Assembly (NCBI RefSeq): GCF_000518765.1
Contig: NZ_KI912489.1
Span: 4,652-68,651 of the forward strand
DNA: 64,000 nt
Reading direction: 5' to 3'
Source: Ruminococcus flavefaciens ATCC 19208
GTDB lineage: Bacteria; Bacillota; Clostridia; Oscillospirales; Ruminococcaceae
Of the stretch, positions 1-10,103 are shown piece by piece. The position numbers and the translations under genes were made by a program. Under the pieces are notes generated by a model. The model was given only the letters and a program-made list of their open reading frames with translations. It made no database searches and was not told the origin of the DNA. Numbering within the stretch: the first letter of the stretch is position 1; each line of letters starts with the position of its first letter.

Positions 1-1357
1 CATTTGTTACGGTCTCTGTTTCGTTTATTCTTAAATCGTGTTTTTCCGATATTTCTTCGCATATTTTTTCAATACGCTCTAAGATCAGATCTATTTCTTT
101 ATCGCTGTATTTAGCGGGATCAAACATAATGTTAAAACGAAGATCACCCTCATCATAACAAATAATGCTGATTCCGTAGTTTGTCTGCTCTCTTGAATAT
201 TCCAGCGAAACCGTTTCTGTTTCCTGCGCAATATCACTGCTTTTCATTCCTGAACTATAATTTTCAAAAATAAAAATAACCTTGATAAGATCAGGTCCCT
301 GTATAGTTTTGCTTTGTATTTCAGCAAGAGAACAATAATCGTATAAGCTGCTTTCGTTTCCCTGCTTCTGTATTTTTACAAGCAGATCGTCTATTGTTTC
401 ATTTTCTTCAACTTTCATTCTTAAAGGAACAGTGTTTATAAACAAGCCAACCATACGCTCTATTCCATTTATATGAGCGTTTCTTCCTGATACGACCTTT
501 CCATAGACCACATCATCATTCCTTGTATATGAACGCAGCAGCATTCCTACAGCTGTTTCCGCAACAGTGTTTATTGTAACATCATTCTTTTTGGCTATAT
601 CACGGAGTTTAGCGGTTATTTCACTTTTTATTGCAATGCTCTTTTCAAGCATCTGTTCATCTGTCTGCTCTCCTTTAGCCAAAGGCGCAATATCACACGA
701 GCCCTCATAACCTTCGAGCACTTTGTCCCAATAATCCAATGCTCCCTGCTTATCCTGCTTCTCATGCCACAGTATATAATCACCGTAATCAGCAGATGAA
801 GCTTTTTCTTCTCTTATGATATTGGCAATATCCTGTAGATCAGTGCCGTCAACCAGCTTGTCATATATGTCAAAAAGCTCTTTAATAAGAACAGCATTGC
901 TCCAGCCATCGGTAATAATGTGATGTGCAGTTAAAATAACTTTAAACGATTTCTCGCCAAGCTTAATGGTTTTTATTCTTATTAAAGAATCCTTTTGCAG
1001 ATTAAATCCACGATTTTTATCATCTTTCAGTATCTGATTATATTCTTCAATTCTTTTTTCTTCATCATTATTTGTCAGATCAATGAATTCAGACTCTATT
1101 TCACGTTCTTTTAAAATGACCTGTTTGGGTGAATTGACATTTTCATAAACAAACATTGATCTCAGAGTCTGATGCTTTTCTGCGATCAATGCCAATGCCT
1201 GTCCGAAATACTCATATCTGAAGTTGTTTCTTATATCTAAAACGATCTGCATTATATATGCTGTCGATTTACTGTCATATATGTTATGAAACAACATTCC
1301 TTCCTGTAAAGGTGTAAGGGAATAAATATTCTCTATTTTTTTATTTACCTTAGCCAT
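1..1357 (-). CDS. NRPS condensation domain (partial, runs off left edge)
   Basis: The minus-strand reading frame is open from an ATG at 1357 to the window edge, giving about 452 residues of a non-ribosomal peptide synthetase whose 3' part is missing. The start is supported by AGAAAGGCGG ten bases upstream. The protein opens with YSLTPLQEGMLFH and carries the complete condensation motif HHIITDGWS near residue 145, then the late motif GLFINTVPLR. It lies directly downstream of a module ending in an epimerisation domain, and this N-terminus resembles C domains that accept D-configured donors (as in TycB). That suggests it receives a D-Ser-ended intermediate. The later A, PCP or other domains are outside the window, so the amino acid it adds is unknown. 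Confidence 0.93.
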   Translation of the reverse strand, partial: MAKVNKKIENIYSLTPLQEGMLFHNIYDSKSTAYIMQIVLDIRNNFRYEYFGQALALIAEKHQTLRSMFVYENVNSPKQVILKEREIESEFIDLTNNDEEKRIEEYNQILKDDKNRGFNLQKDSLIRIKTIKLGEKSFKVILTAHHIITDGWSNAVLIKELFDIYDKLVDGTDLQDIANIIREEKASSADYGDYILWHEKQDKQGALDYWDKVLEGYEGSCDIAPLAKGEQTDEQMLEKSIAIKSEITAKLRDIAKKNDVTINTVAETAVGMLLRSYTRNDDVVYGKVVSGRNAHINGIERMVGLFINTVPLRMKVEENETIDDLLVKIQKQGNESSLYDYCSLAEIQSKTIQGPDLIKVIFIFENYSSGMKSSDIAQETETVSLEYSREQTNYGISIICYDEGDLRFNIMFDPAKYSDKEIDLILERIEKICEEISEKHDLRINETETVTN

Positions 1358-1605
1358 GTTTATATCCGCCTTTCTGCAAAGGGCCCCCTGCAATGATGAA
1401 ATGATGCGTTCGCTTTAAAAAATGTGCTAAAAATTGAAGAATATATTATACTGCAAAATCTGTGTAAATGATCGCGGAGCTGCATAACAGCAACTCCGCA
1501 TCTTATAGTTTGATCCTACGTAATGGGACGATCATTGCTAAACCCGTCAAAGTGTTTTATCTGAATATTAAATTGTAAATAAGGTAATGATATATGGATA
1601 ACTTC

Positions 1606-4600
1606 TTAATCTAAGAGAGAATTAATAAAATCAAGTTCATCTTCATTAATTTCCTTGATCTGCATATCAGACAATGTCTTTACTTCTGAATTATTATTCA
1701 TACTGCAATACTCTGCCAGCTCTGACAGACTCTTTCCATACAGATCAGCAAGCTTATCTGTAAATACCTGACCAAATCGCTTGTTTCCGCTTTTTATGGT
1801 AAATATCATCTTACTGCAGCGTCCAAAGCAATTGACCTCAAGCTCATTGAACACGTTTGCTTCATTTGCACACAAGCCATTTGAATATTCTGATAATTCA
1901 AATGCATTTTCGGAATATTCCCCAAGATAATTAAAGCACAATTCAGGCTCGCTGTCATGTTCGGCAAAACCGTATCCCATTCTTTTATCAGGCAGCATAC
2001 GGTTTTTATCTTTTACAGATATTATAGTTTTTTCAATATCATCTGAATATTCCAGAGTAATGCTGTAAATATTTGTAAACCAGCCGACCGTCCTGTCTAT
2101 TGAGATATCCTGTATTATCTCCTCTCTGCCGTGACCTTCTATACGCAGTGAAAGCTTATCCTGTCCTGTCAGCTTTTTCATTGCCATCGTCAGTCCTGCA
2201 ATAAGGACTTCCTCTGTACTTGCACCGCATATATTTTCACTGTTATTTTTTATGATTTTTGCAGTTTCACCGTCAAGAGTGAATGTACTGTATCCTGTTT
2301 TTCCGTCAGTATAGTCACCAACGATCATATTTTCTCTTATTTCATCGGATACACTCTGCCAATATCTGTTGTTTTCTTCTGCATGATCTTCTGCATATTT
2401 CCTCAGCATCTGACTCCACTCAATGAAAGAGGCTGTCTTTTTGGGCAATACCACATTTTCGCCCTTTATAAGCTGATCTGCTGCTGTTCTGAGATCCTCC
2501 AGAATTATTCTCCATGATAAGCCGTCAACGACAAGATGATGTATACAGATCATCATTATTTTTTCATTTTTCAGACTGAATACCGCTGCCTTGACGAGAG
2601 GTCCGTTTGCAAGATCAATGCCGGACTGTATTTCTGTACACTTTCTTTCTACGAACTCATCTGCATTTTCCGATCCGCTCAGATCAAATTCATAATAGTC
2701 CGGAAGCTTACTGTCATTTATTGAAAGTATCTCAAGTTCTCCGTTTCTGAAAACACTTCTGAGTACGTCATGATGCTTGACGATCTCCTCCATCGCTTTC
2801 TTTAGAACAGCATTATCAATACCGTTTACATTTATCATCAGTGCCTGATTAAAATGTTCCTGATGCGGCATATGACGATTTATAAACGTATTTATGATCG
2901 GAGTTGTTTCAGCCTTTCCTGAAACTTCACCCTGAGCATATTCCGCTTCCGATGAAATAGGATTTATGAGAACAGCAAGCTGTTCTGCTGTTCTTCCGAC
3001 CATTACATCTTTGACATTGACTTCATACCCGTAATCTCTTAATCTTGAGATTATTCTGACTGCTTTTATTGAATCTCCGCCAAGATCAAAGAAACTATCG
3101 TGTATACCGATCTTTTCAATGTTGAGTATATCCCCGAAGGCCTTACATACTGCACTCTCTGCATCATTTCTCGGAGCAACATATTCATTTGACGCTTTTG
3201 CCTTTATAACAGGCAAGCCCTTCCTGTCCAGTTTGCCATTGGGAGTTACAGGTATAGAATCTATGCGCATGATATATGCAGGCACCATATAATCGGGAAG
3301 ATTAGCACTAAGCGCACTTTTTATACTATGTATACTTATATCACTGTCGCTTGTGAAATACGCATATATAGCCTTATCACCGTTGTCATCTTCACGAACT
3401 ATTACCGCACAGTCCTTAATGCCGTCTATCTTTCTGATATGGCTCTCGATCTCTCCGAGCTCTATTCTGAAGCCTCTTATCTTTACCTGTTCATCTATTC
3501 TTCCAAGATACTCAATATTTCCGTCAGGGAGCCATCTTGCAAGATCTCCCGATCTGTACATTCTTCCCTCACCGAAGGGATTTTTTACAAACTTCTCTGC
3601 TGTAAGCTCGGGTCTGTTAAGATACTCTCTTGCAAGTCCGTCTCCTGCTATGCACAGTTCTCCCGGTACTCCTATTCCGCAGAATTTACCGTTGGAAACT
3701 ACGTATATCTGTGTATTGTCGATCGGCTTTCCTATAGGTACCAGATTGACATCTGATTCCTGACAGTCATAATATGTTACGTCAATACTTGCTTCTGTAG
3801 GACCATAGAAATTTGCAAGCTTCATTTTCAGACCATTAGCTTTTGCAATACTGTAAAAACGCTGAACGTGTATGGTTTTTAATGCTTCTCCGCTTGCAAA
3901 GACATTTCTTAAACTGCTTATTTTCTTATTAAGGTCTTTTAAGTTTTCGATATATTCCTCAAACATTGAAAGCATTGACGGAACGAAATGCATTGTTGTA
4001 ACATTATATTTCTGTATCGCATCACAGATCATCTCAGGCTCTCTTTCCCCTCCCGGTGAAAGAAGAGCACATCTTGCACCTTTTAAGCTCCACCATATTA
4101 TTTCCCAGACAGAAACGTCAAATGTAAATGTAGTTTTTTGCAAGACAGTATCGCCTTTTCCAATCGGATACTTTCCGTCCATCCAGTTGATTCGGTTTAT
4201 CAGACCTCTGTGTCTGTTGGGGACTCCCTTAGGCTTGCCTGTTGTACCTGAGGTATAGATACAATAGATAAGATCTTCGGGTTTATTTACGTGCTCGGGA
4301 TTTTCAGACGCACCTTCCCAGACCTTATCATCTGCAAGGTCTATTATCGGTATTTCCGTATCAAGCGGTATATTCACGCTTGTATACCTGAGTATTGCCT
4401 TCGGCTTACAGTCACCGAGCATGAAGGTGATACGATCATCAGGATAATTTGGATCTATCGGCACATATGCTCCGCCTGATTTAATGATTCCATAGATTCC
4501 GCACATCATCTCAATGCTTCTTTCGGCTATTATCGCTACAAAATCATCGGGCTTTACGCCTAATTCACGAAGCTTGTGTGCAAGGCTGTTAGCCTTTGCG

Positions 4601-6018
4601 TTAAACTCGGCAAATGTAAGACTCTTATCCTCAAATACAACTGCACTGTTATCAGGTGTCTTTTTTACCTGTTCCTCAAACAGTTCAACAATTGTCTTGT
4701 CCTTTGGGTAATCTTTGGCTGTTCCGTTGAACTTATTTGTAATAAGCTCTTTTTCTTCATCAGTGCAAAGCTTGATATCGCCGATCTTTATGTCAGGATT
4801 GTTGATGATGCTTTCAATTATGCAGGTTATTCTTCTGTGCATAAGTTCAATTCCGTGATCGGAAAAAAGCGATGTACTGAATTCATATCTCATCTCAAGT
4901 TCATGATCCACATTATAGTCAGACATGATCAGCTGAAATGAATTCGCATTTGCTCTTGACTGTACCCATACAGGATCCAGTACATCAAATAGCTCTACCG
5001 GAAGATTCAGCATCTGATATGATACCAATAAATCCGAAAGTGATTTTTCAAATTTATAATCGCTGTTAACAATATCAAATTTACTGTGCTTCAGGAGCTC
5101 ATATTCTTCTGCTTTATCATATTTCAGAAAATCACTGATCGTCATATCATTGTCGATCTCAAGTATAAGAGGTACAAATCTTGCAAAGGTACCTGTAGTA
5201 TTTTTATAGCTCTTCTTTCTTCTGTTGTGAATAAGAACTCCGACCGATACCGATTTGTTTCTTGTAATTATGCTCTTATACAGTGCTGCAACGATATTGA
5301 AAAATGATGGTTTTCCAATATTATTATTAAGGCAGAAGTTATCAATACCCTCGTTTATCTCTTTTGAAAAAAGATATGTTATGCTTTTTCCCTGAGCTGC
5401 AATACCGACATCAGATTTGTATATAAACAAAGGAGAACCCGAATACGAACTGATCTTACTATCCCAGTATTCCTTGTCCTTTGCATACTGTTTTGATTCA
5501 AGGTATTTTTCTTCTTCATCAATGATCTCAAGAAAACTGTCAGCCTTTTCCAGCGGCACATAGCAGTCCCTAAGATTATCGCTGAAAAAATTCATTACAA
5601 GGCCCATCGACCAGCCGTCAGTTATTATATGATTCAATGTTAACTGCGGCCAGTAGATGTCAGCAGCTTTATTGTAAAAAACAACAATATTATAAAGGTA
5701 CTTATCATATGCAAACAATGGCTTATTGCAATTTGCCTTTGCTTTCTGCATCAGTTCCTCTTCGTCTTCGCATACCACAAGAGGAAAGTCTGTATACTCG
5801 AATTCGTATGCGTCCTGTTTGGCTTCGCCATTAACGATACTGATTTTTATCCTGAAGGAATCATTCTCTTCGATAAGTTTATTCAAAAGATCATTCAGTA
5901 CTTTATATTCATGTTTCTTTTTGAATGCCAGAAGCAGCGAGATATTATTAACACTCGAATTTTCAAAAAAGGTTTCAATTGAATACATTTCCCTTTGTGA
6001 AAATGATAAATTATACAT
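1606..6018 (-). CDS. NRPS module C-A-PCP-E, predicted D-serine
   Basis: A 1470-residue single-module peptide synthetase. Condensation domain about 1-430, with NHIITDGWS near residue 134 (first His of the HHxxxDG motif replaced by Asn, second His and Asp kept). Adenylation domain about 440-940, with a3 YTSGTTGKPKG near 589 and YGPTEAS near 738. Carrier domain with LGGDSIKA near 978. Epimerisation domain about 1030-1440, with HHLVVDGLSWR near 1159 and VGWFTN near 1313. Aligning by eye to GrsA gives the ten-residue code D-V-W-H-F-S-F-I-D-K, close to the serine code DVWHLSLIDK, so L-Ser is predicted to be activated and flipped to D-Ser. The gene follows the phosphopantetheinyl transferase by 51 bp with an AAGGTGGG ribosome site, and is followed 248 bp later by another C domain. 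The specificity call is inference from the code. Confidence 0.95.
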   Translation of the reverse strand: MYNLSFSQREMYSIETFFENSSVNNISLLLAFKKKHEYKVLNDLLNKLIEENDSFRIKISIVNGEAKQDAYEFEYTDFPLVVCEDEEELMQKAKANCNKPLFAYDKYLYNIVVFYNKAADIYWPQLTLNHIITDGWSMGLVMNFFSDNLRDCYVPLEKADSFLEIIDEEEKYLESKQYAKDKEYWDSKISSYSGSPLFIYKSDVGIAAQGKSITYLFSKEINEGIDNFCLNNNIGKPSFFNIVAALYKSIITRNKSVSVGVLIHNRRKKSYKNTTGTFARFVPLILEIDNDMTISDFLKYDKAEEYELLKHSKFDIVNSDYKFEKSLSDLLVSYQMLNLPVELFDVLDPVWVQSRANANSFQLIMSDYNVDHELEMRYEFSTSLFSDHGIELMHRRITCIIESIINNPDIKIGDIKLCTDEEKELITNKFNGTAKDYPKDKTIVELFEEQVKKTPDNSAVVFEDKSLTFAEFNAKANSLAHKLRELGVKPDDFVAIIAERSIEMMCGIYGIIKSGGAYVPIDPNYPDDRITFMLGDCKPKAILRYTSVNIPLDTEIPIIDLADDKVWEGASENPEHVNKPEDLIYCIYTSGTTGKPKGVPNRHRGLINRINWMDGKYPIGKGDTVLQKTTFTFDVSVWEIIWWSLKGARCALLSPGGEREPEMICDAIQKYNVTTMHFVPSMLSMFEEYIENLKDLNKKISSLRNVFASGEALKTIHVQRFYSIAKANGLKMKLANFYGPTEASIDVTYYDCQESDVNLVPIGKPIDNTQIYVVSNGKFCGIGVPGELCIAGDGLAREYLNRPELTAEKFVKNPFGEGRMYRSGDLARWLPDGNIEYLGRIDEQVKIRGFRIELGEIESHIRKIDGIKDCAVIVREDDNGDKAIYAYFTSDSDISIHSIKSALSANLPDYMVPAYIMRIDSIPVTPNGKLDRKGLPVIKAKASNEYVAPRNDAESAVCKAFGDILNIEKIGIHDSFFDLGGDSIKAVRIISRLRDYGYEVNVKDVMVGRTAEQLAVLINPISSEAEYAQGEVSGKAETTPIINTFINRHMPHQEHFNQALMINVNGIDNAVLKKAMEEIVKHHDVLRSVFRNGELEILSINDSKLPDYYEFDLSGSENADEFVERKCTEIQSGIDLANGPLVKAAVFSLKNEKIMMICIHHLVVDGLSWRIILEDLRTAADQLIKGENVVLPKKTASFIEWSQMLRKYAEDHAEENNRYWQSVSDEIRENMIVGDYTDGKTGYSTFTLDGETAKIIKNNSENICGASTEEVLIAGLTMAMKKLTGQDKLSLRIEGHGREEIIQDISIDRTVGWFTNIYSITLEYSDDIEKTIISVKDKNRMLPDKRMGYGFAEHDSEPELCFNYLGEYSENAFELSEYSNGLCANEANVFNELEVNCFGRCSKMIFTIKSGNKRFGQVFTDKLADLYGKSLSELAEYCSMNNNSEVKTLSDMQIKEINEDELDFINSLLD

Positions 6019-6069
6019 TCCAAACCCACCTTACAACTTACTATTTTGCAGAATTACATTCATAGATAT

Positions 6070-6765
6070 TTAAACATGATCATAATACTTATCTATCAAA
6101 TCCGATGCACTCAGCATCTGAATTGATCTCTCACCTTTGAACACTTCTTTTTTGTCACAGCATACAGACATACAATATCCGTCATCAAAAGGCATCGAAA
6201 AAAACTGTTTATCAACTTTGACATCGTCCTTAAAGCATTCTGTCTCTTCATTTATCTCAAATCTGAGAGCCTGATCCATGCCTTTTAACCCTATCCCTGT
6301 ATTTTTAAGATAGCATTCCTTCAATGTCCACAAAGTATAGAAATATCTGTTTTTTTCTTCCTCATTTTCAATTGAGATCAATTTATTGTATTCGTTAATA
6401 TGAAAAAATCTTTCCGCTATATCCATTTTGGCAGAATCAATTTTTTCTATATCAATACCTACTTCATAATTTGAAAATGCGGCAGCCGCCCATTCTCCGC
6501 TGTGTGAAATATTAAAACCGAATTCAGGATAATCCGCAAAAAAAGGCTTTCCGTTTTCATCATATTTTATAGTTTTATTGCCTTTCAGCTTTTGATCAAA
6601 TCCGTAATATAACAATAATTCGCTTAAAAAGCTTAATTTACGATCATTTACAAATCTCATTCTCTGAATTCTGACACGACGTTCAGATGAAATACATCTT
6701 AGATCAATATTATAAAAATCCTCATCGGAAAGATCTTTTATGTTTACTGCATATATACTTGTCAT
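6070..6765 (-). CDS. Sfp-type 4'-phosphopantetheinyl transferase
   Basis: A 231-residue member of the Sfp/AcpT family. It transfers the 4'-phosphopantetheine arm from CoA to the conserved serine of carrier domains, turning the cluster's ACP and PCP domains into their active holo forms. Visible motifs are NISHSGEWAA, then GIDIEKI with the metal-binding Asp and Glu, and WTLKECYLK (the WxxKE signature). Length is normal for Sfp (about 225-235). It sits inside the biosynthetic operon, 29 bp after the FkbH-like gene and 51 bp before the serine module, so it most likely serves the free ACP, the PKS ACP and all PCPs encoded here. Confidence 0.94.
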   Translation of the reverse strand: MTSIYAVNIKDLSDEDFYNIDLRCISSERRVRIQRMRFVNDRKLSFLSELLLYYGFDQKLKGNKTIKYDENGKPFFADYPEFGFNISHSGEWAAAAFSNYEVGIDIEKIDSAKMDIAERFFHINEYNKLISIENEEEKNRYFYTLWTLKECYLKNTGIGLKGMDQALRFEINEETECFKDDVKVDKQFFSMPFDDGYCMSVCCDKKEVFKGERSIQMLSASDLIDKYYDHV

Positions 6766-6794
6766 TTCTGCTCCATATACCGATCTGTGACGGA

Positions 6795-7838
6795 TCAGTT
6801 CCAGATACTCTCGTCATCAATAAGCTTTACATAATCAGGTATGACACCGACAAAATCATCTGACTGCTTCAGAGATTCAATATCATTTTCCAGACTGACT
6901 TTTTTAAATCCGTTAAACTTGTATGTCACATACATGGAACGGTTAACATCTGTATGTATGAATTCCGCATAAAGATCGACATTATTCTTTTTAGCCATTT
7001 TTGAGATATAGTTGATAAGAATTGCTCCCACACCTCTTGACATTACTCTGCATGACATAAGAAGCATTTTTATAGTCCAGCGGTCTTTGCCCTTTTCTAT
7101 AAGCGACAGTCCTATCTTTCCGTAATCACCGAAAACATCTTTAAGCTCGGCGATCAGCAGAACATATCCCGGATCTTCAGATAACTTCTTTAATTCATCG
7201 TATGAGAAAGTAATACCTGTTGAATTAAGCTGATGAGTACGTACTGTAAGCTCTTCTGCACGTGCCAGATCGTCCTCATGTACTTTATCAATAATGAACT
7301 TCATATCAAGCATTTTAAGGAAATCGACTTCTGTTCCTTTAAATTCATCTTTTGCCTTGTTGCGCTTGATATCAGTCTGATACAATAATCTTCTGTTTTT
7401 GGAATCGTTTGTGATATATTTCGGGATAAATGCATCGTTTTCAAGGATGCCGTCTATATCCGCTGCATCAACACAAAGCACCTCGGGTACGCTGAAATTC
7501 ACTTCTTTTCTTTCAAACTCATCGTCATCAATAAAAGCAATGGAATCCATAGCTATATTTATATCATCGCGTATTTCCTTAATACCCTTGGATTTTGGCT
7601 CCCATGAGATCTGCGGATAAATAAACATATCGTCCAGTCCGAATTCCCTGAGCTTGTTCATTGCCAGAGTATAATCATTTTTGCTGCATATCGACTGTAA
7701 TATGCCTCTCCGGTCAAGTTCTTTGATAATGCCGACAACATTCTGCTTTAAAGAAACAGCTCCGTCTTCCGAAAGGATACCGTCCCATAAAGTATTGTCA
7801 AGATCCCATACGACGCACTTTATTTTTCTTGAATCCAT
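6795..7838 (-). CDS. FkbH-like glyceryl-ACP synthase (HAD family IIIC)
   Basis: A 347-residue protein of the FkbH family. Family members take 1,3-bisphosphoglycerate, dephosphorylate it and load the glyceryl group onto a dedicated ACP, the first step to methoxymalonyl-, hydroxymalonyl- or glyceryl-derived units. The N-terminal HAD core shows WDLDNTLWDG (DxDxT nucleophile motif, near residue 11) and FIDDDEFER. The C-terminal half is GNAT-like, with RTHQLNSTG and a following acyltransferase-like region. The neighbouring free ACP starts 13 bp upstream, and two dehydrogenases with their flavoprotein follow the hydroxymalonyl-ACP arrangement. No FkbG-type O-methyltransferase adjoins the set, so hydroxymalonyl-ACP is more likely than methoxymalonyl-ACP. 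Start ATG has an AAGGTGA site. Confidence 0.93.
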   Translation of the reverse strand: MDSRKIKCVVWDLDNTLWDGILSEDGAVSLKQNVVGIIKELDRRGILQSICSKNDYTLAMNKLREFGLDDMFIYPQISWEPKSKGIKEIRDDINIAMDSIAFIDDDEFERKEVNFSVPEVLCVDAADIDGILENDAFIPKYITNDSKNRRLLYQTDIKRNKAKDEFKGTEVDFLKMLDMKFIIDKVHEDDLARAEELTVRTHQLNSTGITFSYDELKKLSEDPGYVLLIAELKDVFGDYGKIGLSLIEKGKDRWTIKMLLMSCRVMSRGVGAILINYISKMAKKNNVDLYAEFIHTDVNRSMYVTYKFNGFKKVSLENDIESLKQSDDFVGVIPDYVKLIDDESIWN

Positions 7839-7850
7839 ATTATTATCACC

Positions 7851-8081
7851 TTATTTTGTCTTGAAAGCAATATAATCTGCAATAGCATTTACTGAATTGA
7901 AGTTATTCAGATCAAGTTCATCATTATCAACTTCAATATCAAATTCGTTTTCAATAAAAATAATAAGCTGCATTGCAAACAGTGAATTTACTGTGCTTAA
8001 AAGTATATTATCATCATCACCGAATTCCTCTGTCTTGATAAAATTAGCAACAAACTTTCTGATTTTCTCCTTGATTTCCAT
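7851..8081 (-). CDS. Free acyl carrier protein for the glyceryl/hydroxymalonyl unit
   Basis: A 76-residue stand-alone ACP. The start at 8081 (protein begins MEIKEKIRKFVANF) is preferred over a longer in-frame reading because AGGAGG lies eight bases upstream. The likely phosphopantetheine serine is in STVNSLFAMQL, a VNS-L variant typical of the ACPs partnered with FkbH proteins rather than the GxDSL of fatty-acid ACPs. The gene lies 13 bp before the FkbH-like gene and 128 bp after the dehydrogenase. It is inferred to carry glyceryl, then its oxidised forms, and finally hydroxymalonyl, which a trans acyltransferase would move to the PKS. Confidence 0.92.
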   Translation of the reverse strand: MEIKEKIRKFVANFIKTEEFGDDDNILLSTVNSLFAMQLIIFIENEFDIEVDNDELDLNNFNSVNAIADYIAFKTK

Positions 8082-8209
8082 CTTTTTTTCCTCCTGATAA
8101 TGTGTTTTTTGATAATTCTGTTTTATATTAATCACCTGACTGCAATATACTGCATCAGTTCAAAATATACTGTATTGATATTCCGATATTATTCAATATC
8201 AAGCTGTTC

Positions 8210-9052
8210 TTAATAATTATAAAAACCTTTTCCGCTTTTTCTTCCAAGCTGACCTGCATCTACCATTTTTTTCATAATGGGTGCGGCTCTGTATTTGGGA
8301 TCATGATAGTACTCGTACAGTACGTCCAATGAGTAAACGACCGTATCTATTCCTATAAGATCAGCTGTTTCCAACGGACCCATTTTATGTCCGAAACACT
8401 CCTTGAATATTGCATCAACATCTTCGGGAGATGCAACTCCGTCCTGAACTACCATAGCTGCTTCGTTCATAAAAACATGAGATACACGGTTAGAAACAAA
8501 GCCTGACATATCATTTACGATGATAGGCTTTATGCCCGCAGAACCTAAAAAGTCAGAAACACTTTTTATTGTCTCTTCTGATGTATAGCAGCCTCTTATT
8601 ACTTCACAGGCATTCTTCATGGGAACAGGATTCATAAAATGAGCTCCTATGACCTTTTCCTTCCTTGAAGTATATCCTGCGATCTTTGTGATAGGGATAC
8701 AAGATGTATTTACAAGAAAAATACAATTCTCATTGCAAATACTGTCAAGTTTGAGATAAACCTCTTTCTTGATCTCGATTTTTTCCGTAACGTTCTCGAT
8801 CACATACTCACACTCGCCAAGCGACTCCAGCTCCGTTGAAAAAGATATCTTTTCAAGAACTTCCTTGTAATCGACCTTTTTTTCGCCGCCGTTTACAAGA
8901 TTATAGCCCATAATACTGTTCTTGATGTTGCGTCTCATGACTTTTTCTTTGCCGGGATCAATATCAACGACGCTGACATCATATCCGTACTGAGCAAATC
9001 TGTGAGCAACACCTGTGCCGATAACTCCTGCACCAATTACTCCAATTTTCAT
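8210..9052 (-). CDS. 3-hydroxyacyl-CoA dehydrogenase-type enzyme (FkbK/ZmaG-like)
   Basis: A 280-residue NAD-dependent dehydrogenase of the 3-hydroxybutyryl-CoA dehydrogenase family, of normal length. The Rossmann start GVIGAGVIGTGVA holds the GxGxxG loop. IGAHFMNPVP carries the catalytic His, and GFVSNRV and the C-terminal helical domain (LGRKSGKGFY) are also present. In housekeeping operons this family acts on 3-hydroxybutyryl-CoA. Here it sits between an ETF and an ACP/FkbH pair, which matches FkbK/ZmaG, enzymes proposed to oxidise glyceryl-ACP on the way to hydroxymalonyl-ACP. A fatty-acid or butyrate role is less likely because crotonase and thiolase are absent. Start ATG has an AAAAGGAG site. 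Confidence 0.9.
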   Translation of the reverse strand: MKIGVIGAGVIGTGVAHRFAQYGYDVSVVDIDPGKEKVMRRNIKNSIMGYNLVNGGEKKVDYKEVLEKISFSTELESLGECEYVIENVTEKIEIKKEVYLKLDSICNENCIFLVNTSCIPITKIAGYTSRKEKVIGAHFMNPVPMKNACEVIRGCYTSEETIKSVSDFLGSAGIKPIIVNDMSGFVSNRVSHVFMNEAAMVVQDGVASPEDVDAIFKECFGHKMGPLETADLIGIDTVVYSLDVLYEYYHDPKYRAAPIMKKMVDAGQLGRKSGKGFYNY

Positions 9053-9119
9053 ACATTTCTCCTTTTGTTTTTTCGCCGATAATCCGACTGCCGCTTTTAT
9101 AAGCAGCCTTCATATCACA

Positions 9120-10094
9120 TTATTGTTTCTGATATTCAATTATTTTTTTGATCTCTTTTGTGATCTCTTTTGCATCACCTACGACAGCATAATCGGCATA
9201 ATCAAAAATCGGTGCATTTTCGTCCTGATTGACAGCGATCACCTTTTTTGCATTTTTAATCCCGACTACGTGCTGACAAGCTCCCGAAATTCCAAGTGCA
9301 ACATAAACATCAGGCGATATACTTATTCCTGACTGACCTACCTGATGCTCCTTGTCGATCAATTCATCTTCAACAACAGCACGTGTACCGAATACCTGTG
9401 CATCAAAAAAAGCTGCATTTTCGTAAATAGTATCCAGCGTTTCCTTATCAGAAGCACCTCTTCCGAATCCGAATGCGATTTTTGAAAATGTGCTGACAGA
9501 CTTTTCCTTTTTTTCGCAGGATATTACTTCTATATCATCGGTAAGCTCAAGGTCGGCACCGCTGCTGTCAAAAAGCTCGATATTTTCCGCTTTGGGCGTA
9601 TCGACCTTATTTGGCAGGAATACGCCGTCCTTTACCGTGCAGGATTCGGTCTCGCAGTTTACACATTTTATCTGTACGATCGCGGACGAGTTGATCGCAG
9701 CTCTCTTATAGATAAATGCTTCTCCGTTCCATTCAATGTCAATGCACTCCGCAGTCAGGCCCATCTCATGTTTAACAGACATTGATGCCGCACATCTTCT
9801 GCCTAACTCGCTTCCCGGAAAAATAATCATCTTAGGTCTGCTTTCTGCAATGATCTTATCTGCAATCCTGCAAAAATCAGTGTGCGAACAGCCGTCATAT
9901 TTACATAAGAGAACTTTATCTGCACCGTATTCAAAAACGTTCTTCAGTTCGTCATTAAAATTTCCTATACAAACTGCTGTTACAGTACAATTGCTTTCTT
10001 CCGACAATTCCGATGCCTTGGATATGCGCCCATAAAAGTTTGCATCTGAACAATTTGTAAAACTGTCATTTACAACCATTATTTCTCTTGACAT
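9120..10094 (-). CDS. Electron transfer flavoprotein, alpha subunit
   Basis: A 324-residue ETF alpha subunit. The N-terminal half is the alpha/beta domain. The C-terminal FAD-binding domain is clear, with GFGRGASDKETL, VGQSGISISPDVYVALGISG and the tail motif VNQDENAPIFDYADYAVVGD. Together with the beta subunit just upstream it would form the heterodimer that takes electrons from the adjacent acyl-CoA dehydrogenase. Starts 9 bp after the beta subunit stop with AAGGAGAG, so the two are translated as a pair. Dedicated ETF genes are not part of the classical actinobacterial methoxymalonyl clusters. Their presence here is probably an adaptation to an oxygen-free cell in which the reduced FAD needs a defined acceptor. 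Confidence 0.95.
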   Translation of the reverse strand: MSREIMVVNDSFTNCSDANFYGRISKASELSEESNCTVTAVCIGNFNDELKNVFEYGADKVLLCKYDGCSHTDFCRIADKIIAESRPKMIIFPGSELGRRCAASMSVKHEMGLTAECIDIEWNGEAFIYKRAAINSSAIVQIKCVNCETESCTVKDGVFLPNKVDTPKAENIELFDSSGADLELTDDIEVISCEKKEKSVSTFSKIAFGFGRGASDKETLDTIYENAAFFDAQVFGTRAVVEDELIDKEHQVGQSGISISPDVYVALGISGACQHVVGIKNAKKVIAVNQDENAPIFDYADYAVVGDAKEITKEIKKIIEYQKQ

Positions 10095-10103
10095 ATACTC
10101 TCC

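Noticed and set aside
3328..6073. Several long plus-strand frames across the serine NRPS module
   Set aside because: All are antisense shadows of the synthetase; they lack ribosome sites and domain content.
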